Origin: Verrucomicrobiota bacterium | GTDB lineage: Bacteria; Verrucomicrobiota; Verrucomicrobiia; Limisphaerales; UBA1412 | Length of the DNA: 5,867 bases | Reading direction: 5' to 3' | Assembly: GCA_017557085.1 (NCBI GenBank) | Contig: JAFZAR010000194.1 | Coordinates: 1 to 5,867, forward strand | In this document: positions 1-5,444 of the stretch, piece by piece | Numbering within the stretch: the first letter of the stretch is position 1 | How the letters are laid out: each line of letters begins with the position of its first letter | Notes under the pieces: generated by a model | What the model was told of the DNA's origin: nothing | Seen by the model: only the letters and a program-made list of their open reading frames with translations | Database searches by the model: none | Position numbers and translations under genes: made by a program

Positions 1-293
1 AACTGGATCTGCCCAGCGGCGGTGAAGTCGATCCTGAACCGCTGCGCCCGGATGACGTGGCCACCATCGAAATAGACCCCGCGGGCAATATGCGTCTGGA
101 CAAAAAGCCTCTGGATCTGAGCCAGATCACAGCAGCACTCAAGAATATGCACGCCCAGAAAAAGGATCTGGTCATCCATATCCGCGGAGACGAGAACACT
201 CCTTATAAACACATTGCCGTCGTGGTGGATGCCTGTCAAAAAAACGGCATGACTTCCCTTTCACTCCAAACCGAATTTGAGCCTAAACAATGA
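1..293 (+). CDS. tolR: TolR/ExbD family protein, C-terminal part (5' end outside window)
   Basis: This is the 3' part of a biopolymer-transport protein of the ExbD/TolR family, the inner-membrane partner of TolQ that couples proton flow to TolA. The reading frame is open from base 3, so the GTG at 57 is internal and not a start. About 96 residues are visible and begin LDLPSGG, the segment that in this family follows the single transmembrane helix. The N-terminal helix with its essential Asp lies outside the window. What remains is the periplasmic domain: a strand (ATIEIDPAGNMRLD), the helix LSQITAALKNM, the strand DLVIHIRGD, and the final helix and strand AVVVDACQKNGMTSLSLQTE. The stop overlaps the next start as ATGA, which suggests translational coupling. 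The sequence alone fits ExbD or TolR; the tolA-tolB-pal genes downstream favour TolR. tolQ should lie just upstream. Confidence 0.88.
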   Translation, partial: LDLPSGGEVDPEPLRPDDVATIEIDPAGNMRLDKKPLDLSQITAALKNMHAQKKDLVIHIRGDENTPYKHIAVVVDACQKNGMTSLSLQTEFEPKQ

Positions 294-1264
294 AAGCGGA
301 TAAAAAAGCCTTCCTGATATCTCTTGCCCTGCACGGGTCCCTGCTGGGAGCCTTCCTGGGCGGATCGGCTTTTATCCACCCAACGCCGCAGGAACCACCG
401 GTCGTGAATCTGCCGCTCATCCACCTGACCCAGGTTCCGTCCATCCTGACAGATGAACCCATTTTCAATCCCGGCGGAGCTCCTGAAATAGGGGAACCCG
501 CGCCGACACCGGAACCTCCTGCCGCTCAACCGGCTCCACCGGCACCCGCTCCGGAGCCTCCCAAAGTGGAACCCTCGAAGCAGGAAACAAAGCCCGTAAA
601 AGAACCTGCAAAAGAAGTCAAAAAACCGGAGAAAAAAACGGAAACAAAAAAGCCGACGGAAACCAAGAAACCGGCTGAGAAAAAGCCTGCGACTCCGAAA
701 ACAGTCGATCTCAGCAAGCTGGTTGTCAAACCCGACAAGGCCAAAGCCGAACGCGAAGCCAGAGAACGCAAGGAAGCGGAAGCCGCTGAAGCTGCGGCAG
801 CCAAAGCCGCCGCGGAATATGCTGCTCAGAGAAACGCCGCCATCAGCGGTGCCATCGCTACCGCTAAAGGTTCCTCTTCCGGCGCAGTGACCAGCCTGGG
901 TAAATCCAGCGCCTCCGGTGCCAGCGTCAAGGGCGCGTCTCCCGGCAATGGAGACGGTACCGGCATCGGACCTTCTGTCGCCAATTACAATCAATACGTT
1001 ATTTCCCTTTACAACCGCTCCTGGAACTGTCCCTCGGATCTGACGGATGCCGGAGTCACTACGACCGTTGAAATCAAAATCAACAAGGACGGCAGCATAC
1101 GCTCCTCACGGATCACCAAGCGATCCGGCAATAAATCCTTGGACGACAGCGTTCAAAGAACACTGGATATCGTCGCCGCGTCCGGAGTTCCGCCGCTGCC
1201 CAATGGCGCTTCTGAACCCCGAACGCTCACTATCAATTTTAACTTAAAAAATCGTTTGAAATAA
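290..1264 (+). CDS. tolA: TolA-like protein with TonB/TolA C-terminal domain
   Basis: The protein (324 aa) is the energy-transducing arm that reaches from the inner membrane across the periplasm. Residues 7-28 form one transmembrane anchor containing S11-x3-H15 (SLALH), matching the conserved Ser/His pair in the TonB and TolA anchor helix. Next come a Pro-rich stretch (about 61-92), a Lys/Pro/Glu-rich stretch with KKP-type repeats (about 92-136), an Ala/Glu-rich helix likely to be extended (about 148-184) and a Ser/Gly linker (about 190-227). Residues 232-320 are a TonB/TolA C-terminal domain: Y239-W245-x2-P248, the strands TTTVEIKINKDGSI and TLTINFNL, and the helix NKSLDDSVQRTL. The start overlaps the previous stop by four bases and has no Shine-Dalgarno. 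The gene sits 16 bases before tolB. It is shorter than E. coli TolA (421 aa) and mixes TonB-like and TolA-like linkers; synteny makes TolA the likelier role. Confidence 0.85.
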   Translation: MKADKKAFLISLALHGSLLGAFLGGSAFIHPTPQEPPVVNLPLIHLTQVPSILTDEPIFNPGGAPEIGEPAPTPEPPAAQPAPPAPAPEPPKVEPSKQETKPVKEPAKEVKKPEKKTETKKPTETKKPAEKKPATPKTVDLSKLVVKPDKAKAEREARERKEAEAAEAAAAKAAAEYAAQRNAAISGAIATAKGSSSGAVTSLGKSSASGASVKGASPGNGDGTGIGPSVANYNQYVISLYNRSWNCPSDLTDAGVTTTVEIKINKDGSIRSSRITKRSGNKSLDDSVQRTLDIVAASGVPPLPNGASEPRTLTINFNLKNRLK

Positions 1265-1280
1265 ATCAGTTAATAAACCA

Positions 1281-2474
1281 ATGAATATCAGCAGATTGAT
1301 ACCAACTCTTTTCGCGGCCCTCGTGCTGGCGGTGACACCGTTCCTTTCACTCGATGCCCAGGCGCAAAGCTCGAACGCCTACGACATTGACCGCAACATA
1401 TCCGGCACCACCAAGCCCTACCCAGTCAATATCAGCGGACTTTCCGGCGAGGCACTGAAGATCCTCCAGTTCGATCTGGAAGTCGGCGGCTGCGACATCG
1501 TATCCAAAGACAGTGCCAATTACCTGGTGACCGCCTCCAACAAGGAAAACATCATTGGAAAACTCACCGACAAAACCGGTTCCATCCGCTTTTTCAACCG
1601 CTCCTATAAGAACGGAACGACACGCACCCAGGTCCATGCTCTGGCCGCCGATATCATCAAGGCCCTGACCGGTGCTGACTCTATCTTTGGAAATAAGATC
1701 GCCTACTGCATCAATACCGCCACGGACAAAAACGAGATCTATATTGCTGATTTTGATGGTTCTAATCCCCATAAACTGACCAACGACGGCAGCATGATCC
1801 GCGGTTTGACCTGGGGCCCGGACAATGAATCCCTTTTCTTCTGCTCCTATCGCGCGGGAAACCCCGACATCTACCGCCAGGATCTCCGTACCGGCAAGCG
1901 TACCCGCATCGCAGCCTATCTGGGACTCAATACCAGCCCTGCTATCTCCCCGGACGGTAAAAAGATCGCCATGATCCTCAGCAAAGGCGGCAGTCCCGAC
2001 CTGTATGTGGCCAACATTGACGGCACCAATCTGAAACAGCTCACTAACACCAAGGGGGATGAATCCTCACCCTGCTGGTCTCCGGACGGAACTAAGATCT
2101 GCTTCAGCAGCCGTCAAAGCGGTGCCTCCCGACTCTATGTCATCCCGGCCGGCGGCGGCCAGATGAAACAAATCAAGACCTCCGGTGTCGGTTCTGCCAC
2201 GGAACCCGACTGGTCACCGGATGGAAAGTCGATCGCTTTTACCACAACAACAAGACATTCTTTCCAGATCTGCGTCGTACCTTCGCAGGGCGGCGTGGTC
2301 GAAGTGCTGGCCGAAGGAGCCTCTCCCAACTGGGCTTCCAACTCCCGCACTTTGATCTTCAGCAGAAAATCTGGTAAAAAAAGTTCACTTGTTATGCTTG
2401 ACGTTCCAACGAAAAAGTCCAAAATAATTGGGAGCGTCACTGGCAGTGCTACGCAACCCTGCTGGACTCGGTAA
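1281..2474 (+). CDS. tolB: Tol-Pal system periplasmic beta-propeller protein TolB
   Basis: TolB is the soluble periplasmic protein that binds Pal and is released from it by energised TolA. The 397-aa product has an N-terminal signal peptide with a hydrophobic core (about 6-24) and an AQA cleavage motif ending at A28. A small alpha/beta domain follows (about 33-132, including FDLEVGGCDIV and the helix AADIIKALTG). From about 134 to the end lie PD40/WD40-like propeller blades, shown by repeated SPDGKKIA-type motifs: WGPDNESLFF (178), ISPDGKKIAM (222), WSPDGTKICF (266), WSPDGKSIAF (311) and a degenerate WASNSRTLIF (351). The C-terminus ATQPCWTR lines up with the last strand of known TolB proteins, so the gene is complete. 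It is slightly shorter than E. coli TolB (430 aa), mostly in the N-domain. The ATG at 1281 is supported by the signal peptide starting there; no clear ribosome binding site precedes it. Confidence 0.93.
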   Translation: MNISRLIPTLFAALVLAVTPFLSLDAQAQSSNAYDIDRNISGTTKPYPVNISGLSGEALKILQFDLEVGGCDIVSKDSANYLVTASNKENIIGKLTDKTGSIRFFNRSYKNGTTRTQVHALAADIIKALTGADSIFGNKIAYCINTATDKNEIYIADFDGSNPHKLTNDGSMIRGLTWGPDNESLFFCSYRAGNPDIYRQDLRTGKRTRIAAYLGLNTSPAISPDGKKIAMILSKGGSPDLYVANIDGTNLKQLTNTKGDESSPCWSPDGTKICFSSRQSGASRLYVIPAGGGQMKQIKTSGVGSATEPDWSPDGKSIAFTTTTRHSFQICVVPSQGGVVEVLAEGASPNWASNSRTLIFSRKSGKKSSLVMLDVPTKKSKIIGSVTGSATQPCWTR

Positions 2475-2504
2475 AAAGTCAAAAACAACTATACTAGCAA
2501 AACG

Positions 2505-3227
2505 ATGAAGAATCTCTTTAAACCTCTTTCTGTTCTAGGACTTATCCTAGCTGTCTCCCTGATGACATCAGGTTGTAAAAATCCCAAGCCGGGCTTAACA
2601 GATATCCCCACTACCAGCCCTAGAATAAAACAGGTCGGTCCAACCGGTCCCAGTCAGGGTGGAAATAACGCCGGCAAAAACAATAACGGCGGCGGTATTG
2701 GTCTTGGTGACAATGGAGGCTTTGGAAGCGGCACCAACCTGGGCGGCGGAGATAATATGACTGATGACGATTTCTCCAAACTGTCCGCTGACGCGCAGAG
2801 AGAGTACTTTGAAGGCCGTCCTATGGATCGTGAAGTCTTTAAGGCTTACACCGTTCACTTTGATTTTGACAGCTCATCGGTTCGCCCGGCAGACATGGGC
2901 AATGTCCAGTCTGTTGCTGATTACCTGAGTTCTCATGCTGATTGCGCGCTCCTGATCGAAGGTCACTGCGACGAACGCGGTACCGATGAATACAATCAGG
3001 CTCTGGGTGAACGCCGTGCGCAGTCCGTCAAGGAAGCGATCGCCAACGCCGGCATCGCCAGCCACCGTGTCCGCACTCTGAGCTATGGAGAATCCAAACC
3101 GGCTGAAGATGGTACCACCGCTGAGGCTTATGCCAAGAACCGCCGTGGTGAATTTGTCCTGCTTCTGCCCAAGACCGAAGGCGGCAGCACAGAAGCCATC
3201 GACACTCCTGCGGATGTGATTGAATAA
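2505..3227 (+). CDS. pal: Peptidoglycan-associated lipoprotein Pal (OmpA-like)
   Basis: Pal is an outer-membrane lipoprotein that binds the diaminopimelate peptide of peptidoglycan and TolB. The 240-aa product has a lipoprotein signal peptide (1-23) with Cys24 as the probable lipidation site. The lipobox TSGC lacks the usual Leu at -3. The residue after Cys is Lys, not Asp, which by the enterobacterial rule favours export to the outer membrane. A Gly/Asn-rich, low-complexity linker spans about 43-84. Residues 112-221 form the OmpA-like domain: VHFDFDSSSVR, then EGHCDERGTDEYNQALGERRA. D156 and R171 occupy the positions, 15 residues apart, that hold diaminopimelate in OmpA/Pal proteins. A 19-residue tail, acidic at its end, follows the domain. 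The gene is 30 bases after tolB and is the last gene of the operon, with a terminator shortly after. No Shine-Dalgarno is visible; the start is fixed by the signal peptide. Confidence 0.94.
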   Translation: MKNLFKPLSVLGLILAVSLMTSGCKNPKPGLTDIPTTSPRIKQVGPTGPSQGGNNAGKNNNGGGIGLGDNGGFGSGTNLGGGDNMTDDDFSKLSADAQREYFEGRPMDREVFKAYTVHFDFDSSSVRPADMGNVQSVADYLSSHADCALLIEGHCDERGTDEYNQALGERRAQSVKEAIANAGIASHRVRTLSYGESKPAEDGTTAEAYAKNRRGEFVLLLPKTEGGSTEAIDTPADVIE

Positions 3228-3261
3228 TTTCTAATAATTTATATCAACTCAATGATTGACC

Positions 3262-3295
3262 AGAAAGGCTCTCCCCAGAGAGCCTTTCTTCTTTT
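3262..3295 (+). terminator. Rho-independent terminator after pal
   Basis: A perfect 12-bp stem (AGAAAGGCTCTC at 3262-3273 paired with GAGAGCCTTTCT at 3278-3289) closes a CCCA loop and is followed by TCTTTT. It ends the Tol-Pal operon and separates it from fba. Both strand ends are A/T-rich, so some effect in the reverse direction is possible, but no gene converges here. Confidence 0.92.
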
Positions 3296-3304
3296 GGATA
3301 GTTA

Positions 3305-3332
3305 TTGCATTCTTTTCAAAATCTGTCATACT
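3305..3332 (+). promoter_or_regulatory. Possible sigma-70-like promoter of fba
   Basis: TTGCAT (3305-3310) and CATACT (3327-3332) are separated by 16 bases and give a tentative -35/-10 pair, which would start transcription near 3339. A perfect TTGACA sits at 3332-3337 but has no acceptable -10 box 16-18 bases downstream; the nearest TATGAC at 3351 is only 13 bases away. A promoter must exist here because a terminator lies upstream, but its exact position is uncertain. Confidence 0.3.
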
Positions 3333-3337
3333 TGACA
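3324..3337. promoter_or_regulatory. Inverted repeat TGTCA-N4-TGACA upstream of fba
   Basis: TGTCATACTTGACA is a 5-bp inverted repeat around a 4-base centre. It shares GTCA/TGAC half-sites with the larger palindrome just downstream and overlaps the candidate promoter elements, so it may be one of two operator sites. At this length it could also arise by chance. Confidence 0.35.
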
Positions 3338-3342
3338 CCGTT

Positions 3343-3359
3343 CGCGTCATTATGACGCG
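3343..3359. promoter_or_regulatory. Perfect 17-bp palindrome upstream of fba, candidate operator
   Basis: CGCGTCATTATGACGCG has perfect 8-bp arms around a single central T and ends 18 bases before the fba start codon. It has no T-tract and lies too close to the start to act as a terminator of an upstream gene, so a protein-binding operator in the promoter or early leader is the likeliest role. A short hairpin in the leader mRNA is the alternative, although a one-base loop would force the inner pairs open. I cannot match it to a known regulator. Confidence 0.55.
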
Positions 3360-3365
3360 TATTTT

Positions 3366-3370
3366 AGGAA
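3366..3370 (+). promoter_or_regulatory. Shine-Dalgarno sequence of fba
   Basis: AGGAA lies 7 bases before the ATG at 3378, inside the A/T-rich context TAGGAATAG. It is the clearest ribosome binding site in the window and supports the chosen start, as expected for an abundant glycolytic enzyme. Confidence 0.75.
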
Positions 3371-3377
3371 TAGAAAT

Positions 3378-4340
3378 ATGCCATTAACTACAACCAAAGA
3401 TTTGTTTGCCAAAGCGTTAAAAGGTAAATACGCTCTTGGGGCATTCAACGTGAATAACATGGAGCTCGTGCAGGCCATCGTTGCCGCGTGCGAAGAAGAA
3501 AAAGCTCCCCTCATCCTTCAGATTTCCCGCGGCGCCCGCAGCTATGCCAACCCGGTCTATCTGAAGAAACTTATCGAGGCCGCTGTCAGCCTTTCCAATA
3601 TTCCTATCGCTGTCCATCTGGATCATGGCGATACCTTTGAACTCTGCAAAGAATGTATCGACGAAGGTTTTACCAGCGTTATGATCGACGGCAGCCATCT
3701 GCCCTTTGAAGAAAACATCGCCATCACCAAGAAAGTGGTGGAATACGCCCATGCCCATAATGCCGTAGTTGAAGGCGAACTGGGTAAACTGGTTGGTTCT
3801 CAGCATGATGATGGTGAAGGTACCGGTGAATTCAATAAATCCGGTGTCTATACCCGTCCTGCCGAAGCCGTTGAGTTCGTGAAAGCGACCGGAGCAGACT
3901 CCCTGGCCGTCGCAATCGGCAATTCTCATGGTGCTTACAAGTTCACCGGTGAACAACACCTGGATCTCGAACGTCTGAAAGCCATCAAAGCCGCTCTCAT
4001 GGAAGCCAATCTGGGTGATTATCCTCTGGTTCTCCACGGTGCTTCTTCCGTTCCTCAGTATCTCGTAGCCGAGATCAACAAGTACGGTGGAGCTCTGCCG
4101 GGCGCCCAAGGCGTACCCGAAAGCGACATCGAAGTGGCTCGCCGCACAGGCTGCACCAAGGTCAACATTGACACAGACCTGCGTCTGGCTCTGACCGCCG
4201 GCATCCGCAGAGTGTTTGCTGAGACCCCGAAAGAATTCGATCCTCGCAAGTACCTCGGTCCCGCCAGAGAAGAAGTCAAGAAGCTCGTCCGCCACAAAGT
4301 ACGCGACGTACTCTGCTGCGCCGGTCACGCATTTGACTAA
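3378..4340 (+). CDS. fba: Class II fructose-1,6-bisphosphate aldolase
   Basis: The enzyme reversibly splits fructose 1,6-bisphosphate into dihydroxyacetone phosphate and glyceraldehyde 3-phosphate in cytoplasmic glycolysis and gluconeogenesis, using a divalent metal, usually zinc. The 320-aa product is a full-length TIM barrel. The metal ligands are visible: H83 in LDHGD, E134 in EGELG, H184 in GNSHG and H220 in LHGAS. D82 is the expected catalytic acid/base. The mobile loop SQHDDGEGTGEF (141-152) and the phosphate-binding segment VNIDTD (262-267) are intact. Its length and the C-terminal segment around DPRKYLGPAREEVKK fit the fructose-bisphosphate enzyme better than the shorter (about 284 aa) tagatose-bisphosphate aldolases GatY/KbaY, though substrate choice cannot be proved from sequence. 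The gene has its own leader and terminator, so it is probably transcribed alone. Two GTCA/TGAC inverted repeats in its leader suggest regulation. Confidence 0.95.
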   Translation: MPLTTTKDLFAKALKGKYALGAFNVNNMELVQAIVAACEEEKAPLILQISRGARSYANPVYLKKLIEAAVSLSNIPIAVHLDHGDTFELCKECIDEGFTSVMIDGSHLPFEENIAITKKVVEYAHAHNAVVEGELGKLVGSQHDDGEGTGEFNKSGVYTRPAEAVEFVKATGADSLAVAIGNSHGAYKFTGEQHLDLERLKAIKAALMEANLGDYPLVLHGASSVPQYLVAEINKYGGALPGAQGVPESDIEVARRTGCTKVNIDTDLRLALTAGIRRVFAETPKEFDPRKYLGPAREEVKKLVRHKVRDVLCCAGHAFD

Positions 4341-4386
4341 ACCGAAAATGAATGCCGCCGCCTGAAAATGGCGAGGCGTCCTTTCT

Positions 4387-4429
4387 GAAAGTCCTGTTTT
4401 CACCCTGTGAAAGCAGGACTTTCTGTTTT
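4387..4429 (+). terminator. Rho-independent terminator after fba
   Basis: A long 16-bp stem (4387-4402 with 4408-4423, one G-U wobble) closes a 5-base CCCTG loop and is followed by TGTTTT. It ends the fba transcript 46 bases after the stop. The arms read GAAAGTCCTG and CAGGACTTTC at the base, similar in style to the terminator after pal. Confidence 0.9.
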
Positions 4430-4434
4430 CAGAA

Positions 4435-4464
4435 TTGCTCTGGACCCGCTTCTGACCTTATAAT
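4435..4464 (+). promoter_or_regulatory. Probable promoter of the GYF-domain gene
   Basis: A perfect TATAAT (4459-4464) is preceded, after an 18-base spacer, by the weak -35 match TTGCTC (4435-4440). Transcription would begin near 4471, giving a leader of about 20 bases. The position directly after the fba terminator and before the next gene supports it; the -35 match is only 3 of 6. Confidence 0.5.
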
Positions 4465-4491
4465 GAACGCGTCTTCGGACAGCGCGCTGAT

Positions 4492-5442
4492 ATGCTCAAG
4501 ATCCACGTCAGTCATAACGGAAAAACAGAAGGACCTTACCCTATGGAAGTCATTCAGGAGAAGATCCTGAAAGGTGAATTGACTTCTAAAGACTGGGTTT
4601 GGTGGCACGGACAAAAAAACTGGGTACACATCACGGAACTGCCCGGCATCCGTTTTGAGGAAACACCAAAAATACAACAAGCCCCTGAACCCGATGAGGT
4701 AAAAACCGAATCCTCAAAACACCAGGAAAACAAAGAAAACGCATCCCATACTGACGACGATCCCACGGAAATAAAAGACGGCTTCACCATTCCTGATTTT
4801 CAAGTCGAATTTCCCCTGTGGATAAGCGCCGGATGGTATTGGTTTCGGGGACTCCTTTCACCGGAGCGGCTTAAAGTCAATCTCACCGCAATCATGCCGA
4901 TCCTGCTTCTTTTCATGGCGGCACATTCCCGGCAGCAACTGGTCACTATTCTTTGCGGTTGTATCCTGCCGATACTTCTGGGCGGATGGAACTGGGTCAT
5001 CATGGAGCAGTTTCGCAGACATCCTGTGGATACCCATGATCTTTTCCAGGCTTATGGCCGGGCTCCCCTCCAGCTGTTCTGCTTAGGATTGATCAACCAG
5101 ATCCCTGTATTCTGCATGGGGTTGTTTGAATCTGAGGAGAACGCTGAGGCTTTCATGCTGCTGACTTCCATGGTTCTCTCCTTTTTCTTTTTCTATGCGG
5201 TTAATCTCCTCGTGGATAAAAGGATATCTCTTCTCAACGCCATCGTGATCAGTGTTCAGGCCGTCAGCACACGCTTCTTTCCCACACTGCTCTACGTCTT
5301 TCTGGTCGGCGCGATCGCCGCTTCCGGTGTTCTTTTTTTCTTAGTAGGAGTGATCTTTTCTTTCCCGATCGCCTATGCTTCCACGGTTTTTGCCTACCTG
5401 TGGGTCTTCAGCCGGGACACGATCAGCCAGGAAGAAAATTAA
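4492..5442 (+). CDS. GYF_2 (DUF4339) domain multi-pass membrane protein of unknown function
   Basis: I do not recognise a specific function. The 316-aa product starts with a GYF_2-type domain (about 2-55): a strand (KIHVSHNGKTEGPY), a helix (MEVIQEKILKGEL), then DWVWWHGQKNW, where W35, W37, W38 and W44 give the Trp-rich signature. GYF domains generally bind proline-rich peptides; for GYF_2 the ligand is mostly unknown. A charged, hydrophilic linker (about 57-105) leads to roughly six hydrophobic helices: about 128-145, 150-171, 193-212, 218-241, 263-285 and 287-306. The last pair, with GVLFFLVGVIFSFPIAYAS, resembles the end of small integral membrane proteins often found next to GYF_2 domains. 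There is no signal peptide, so the GYF domain probably faces the cytoplasm. The start is supported by the domain beginning at residue 1 and by TATAAT upstream; the ribosome binding site is weak. It is probably transcribed alone. Confidence 0.82.
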   Translation: MLKIHVSHNGKTEGPYPMEVIQEKILKGELTSKDWVWWHGQKNWVHITELPGIRFEETPKIQQAPEPDEVKTESSKHQENKENASHTDDDPTEIKDGFTIPDFQVEFPLWISAGWYWFRGLLSPERLKVNLTAIMPILLLFMAAHSRQQLVTILCGCILPILLGGWNWVIMEQFRRHPVDTHDLFQAYGRAPLQLFCLGLINQIPVFCMGLFESEENAEAFMLLTSMVLSFFFFYAVNLLVDKRISLLNAIVISVQAVSTRFFPTLLYVFLVGAIAASGVLFFLVGVIFSFPIAYASTVFAYLWVFSRDTISQEEN

Positions 5443-5444
5443 AT

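Noticed and set aside
57..59. GTG as start of the first gene
   Set aside because: The frame is open upstream to base 3 and encodes LDLPSGGEVDPEPL, typical of the conserved ExbD/TolR segment, so the gene enters from the left.
600..652. Runs of six or seven A in the TolA-like gene as a phase-variation tract
   Set aside because: They are Lys codons in a Lys-rich linker and are short; the frame is intact, and similar A-runs occur in the neighbouring tolR 3' end. No evidence of switching.
236..994. Minus-strand open frame of 252 codons opposite the TolA-like gene
   Set aside because: The translation is a Phe/Arg/Gly/Ser low-complexity string mirrored from the Lys/Pro/Ala codons of the real gene; it has no start signal and no recognisable domain.
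3223..3240. Direct repeat of AATAATTT with a 10-base period after pal
   Set aside because: Short A/T-rich repeat at the stop codon; common by chance in such sequence and not near any target-site or insertion signal.
4346..4380. CGCC/GGCG hairpin between fba stop and its terminator
   Set aside because: Only 4 bp pair around a 7-base loop with imperfect extension; the strong 16-bp terminator just downstream explains the region.
3417..4403. Minus-strand open frame of 328 codons opposite fba
   Set aside because: It is almost exactly antisense to a clearly real aldolase. Its translation is Phe/Gly/Val-rich with no domain, which is what codon bias in the other frame produces.
4352..4570. Small + strand open frame of 72 codons between fba and the GYF gene
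   Set aside because: It runs through the fba terminator and promoter-like TATAAT and overlaps the GYF gene in another frame; there is no ribosome binding site or domain.
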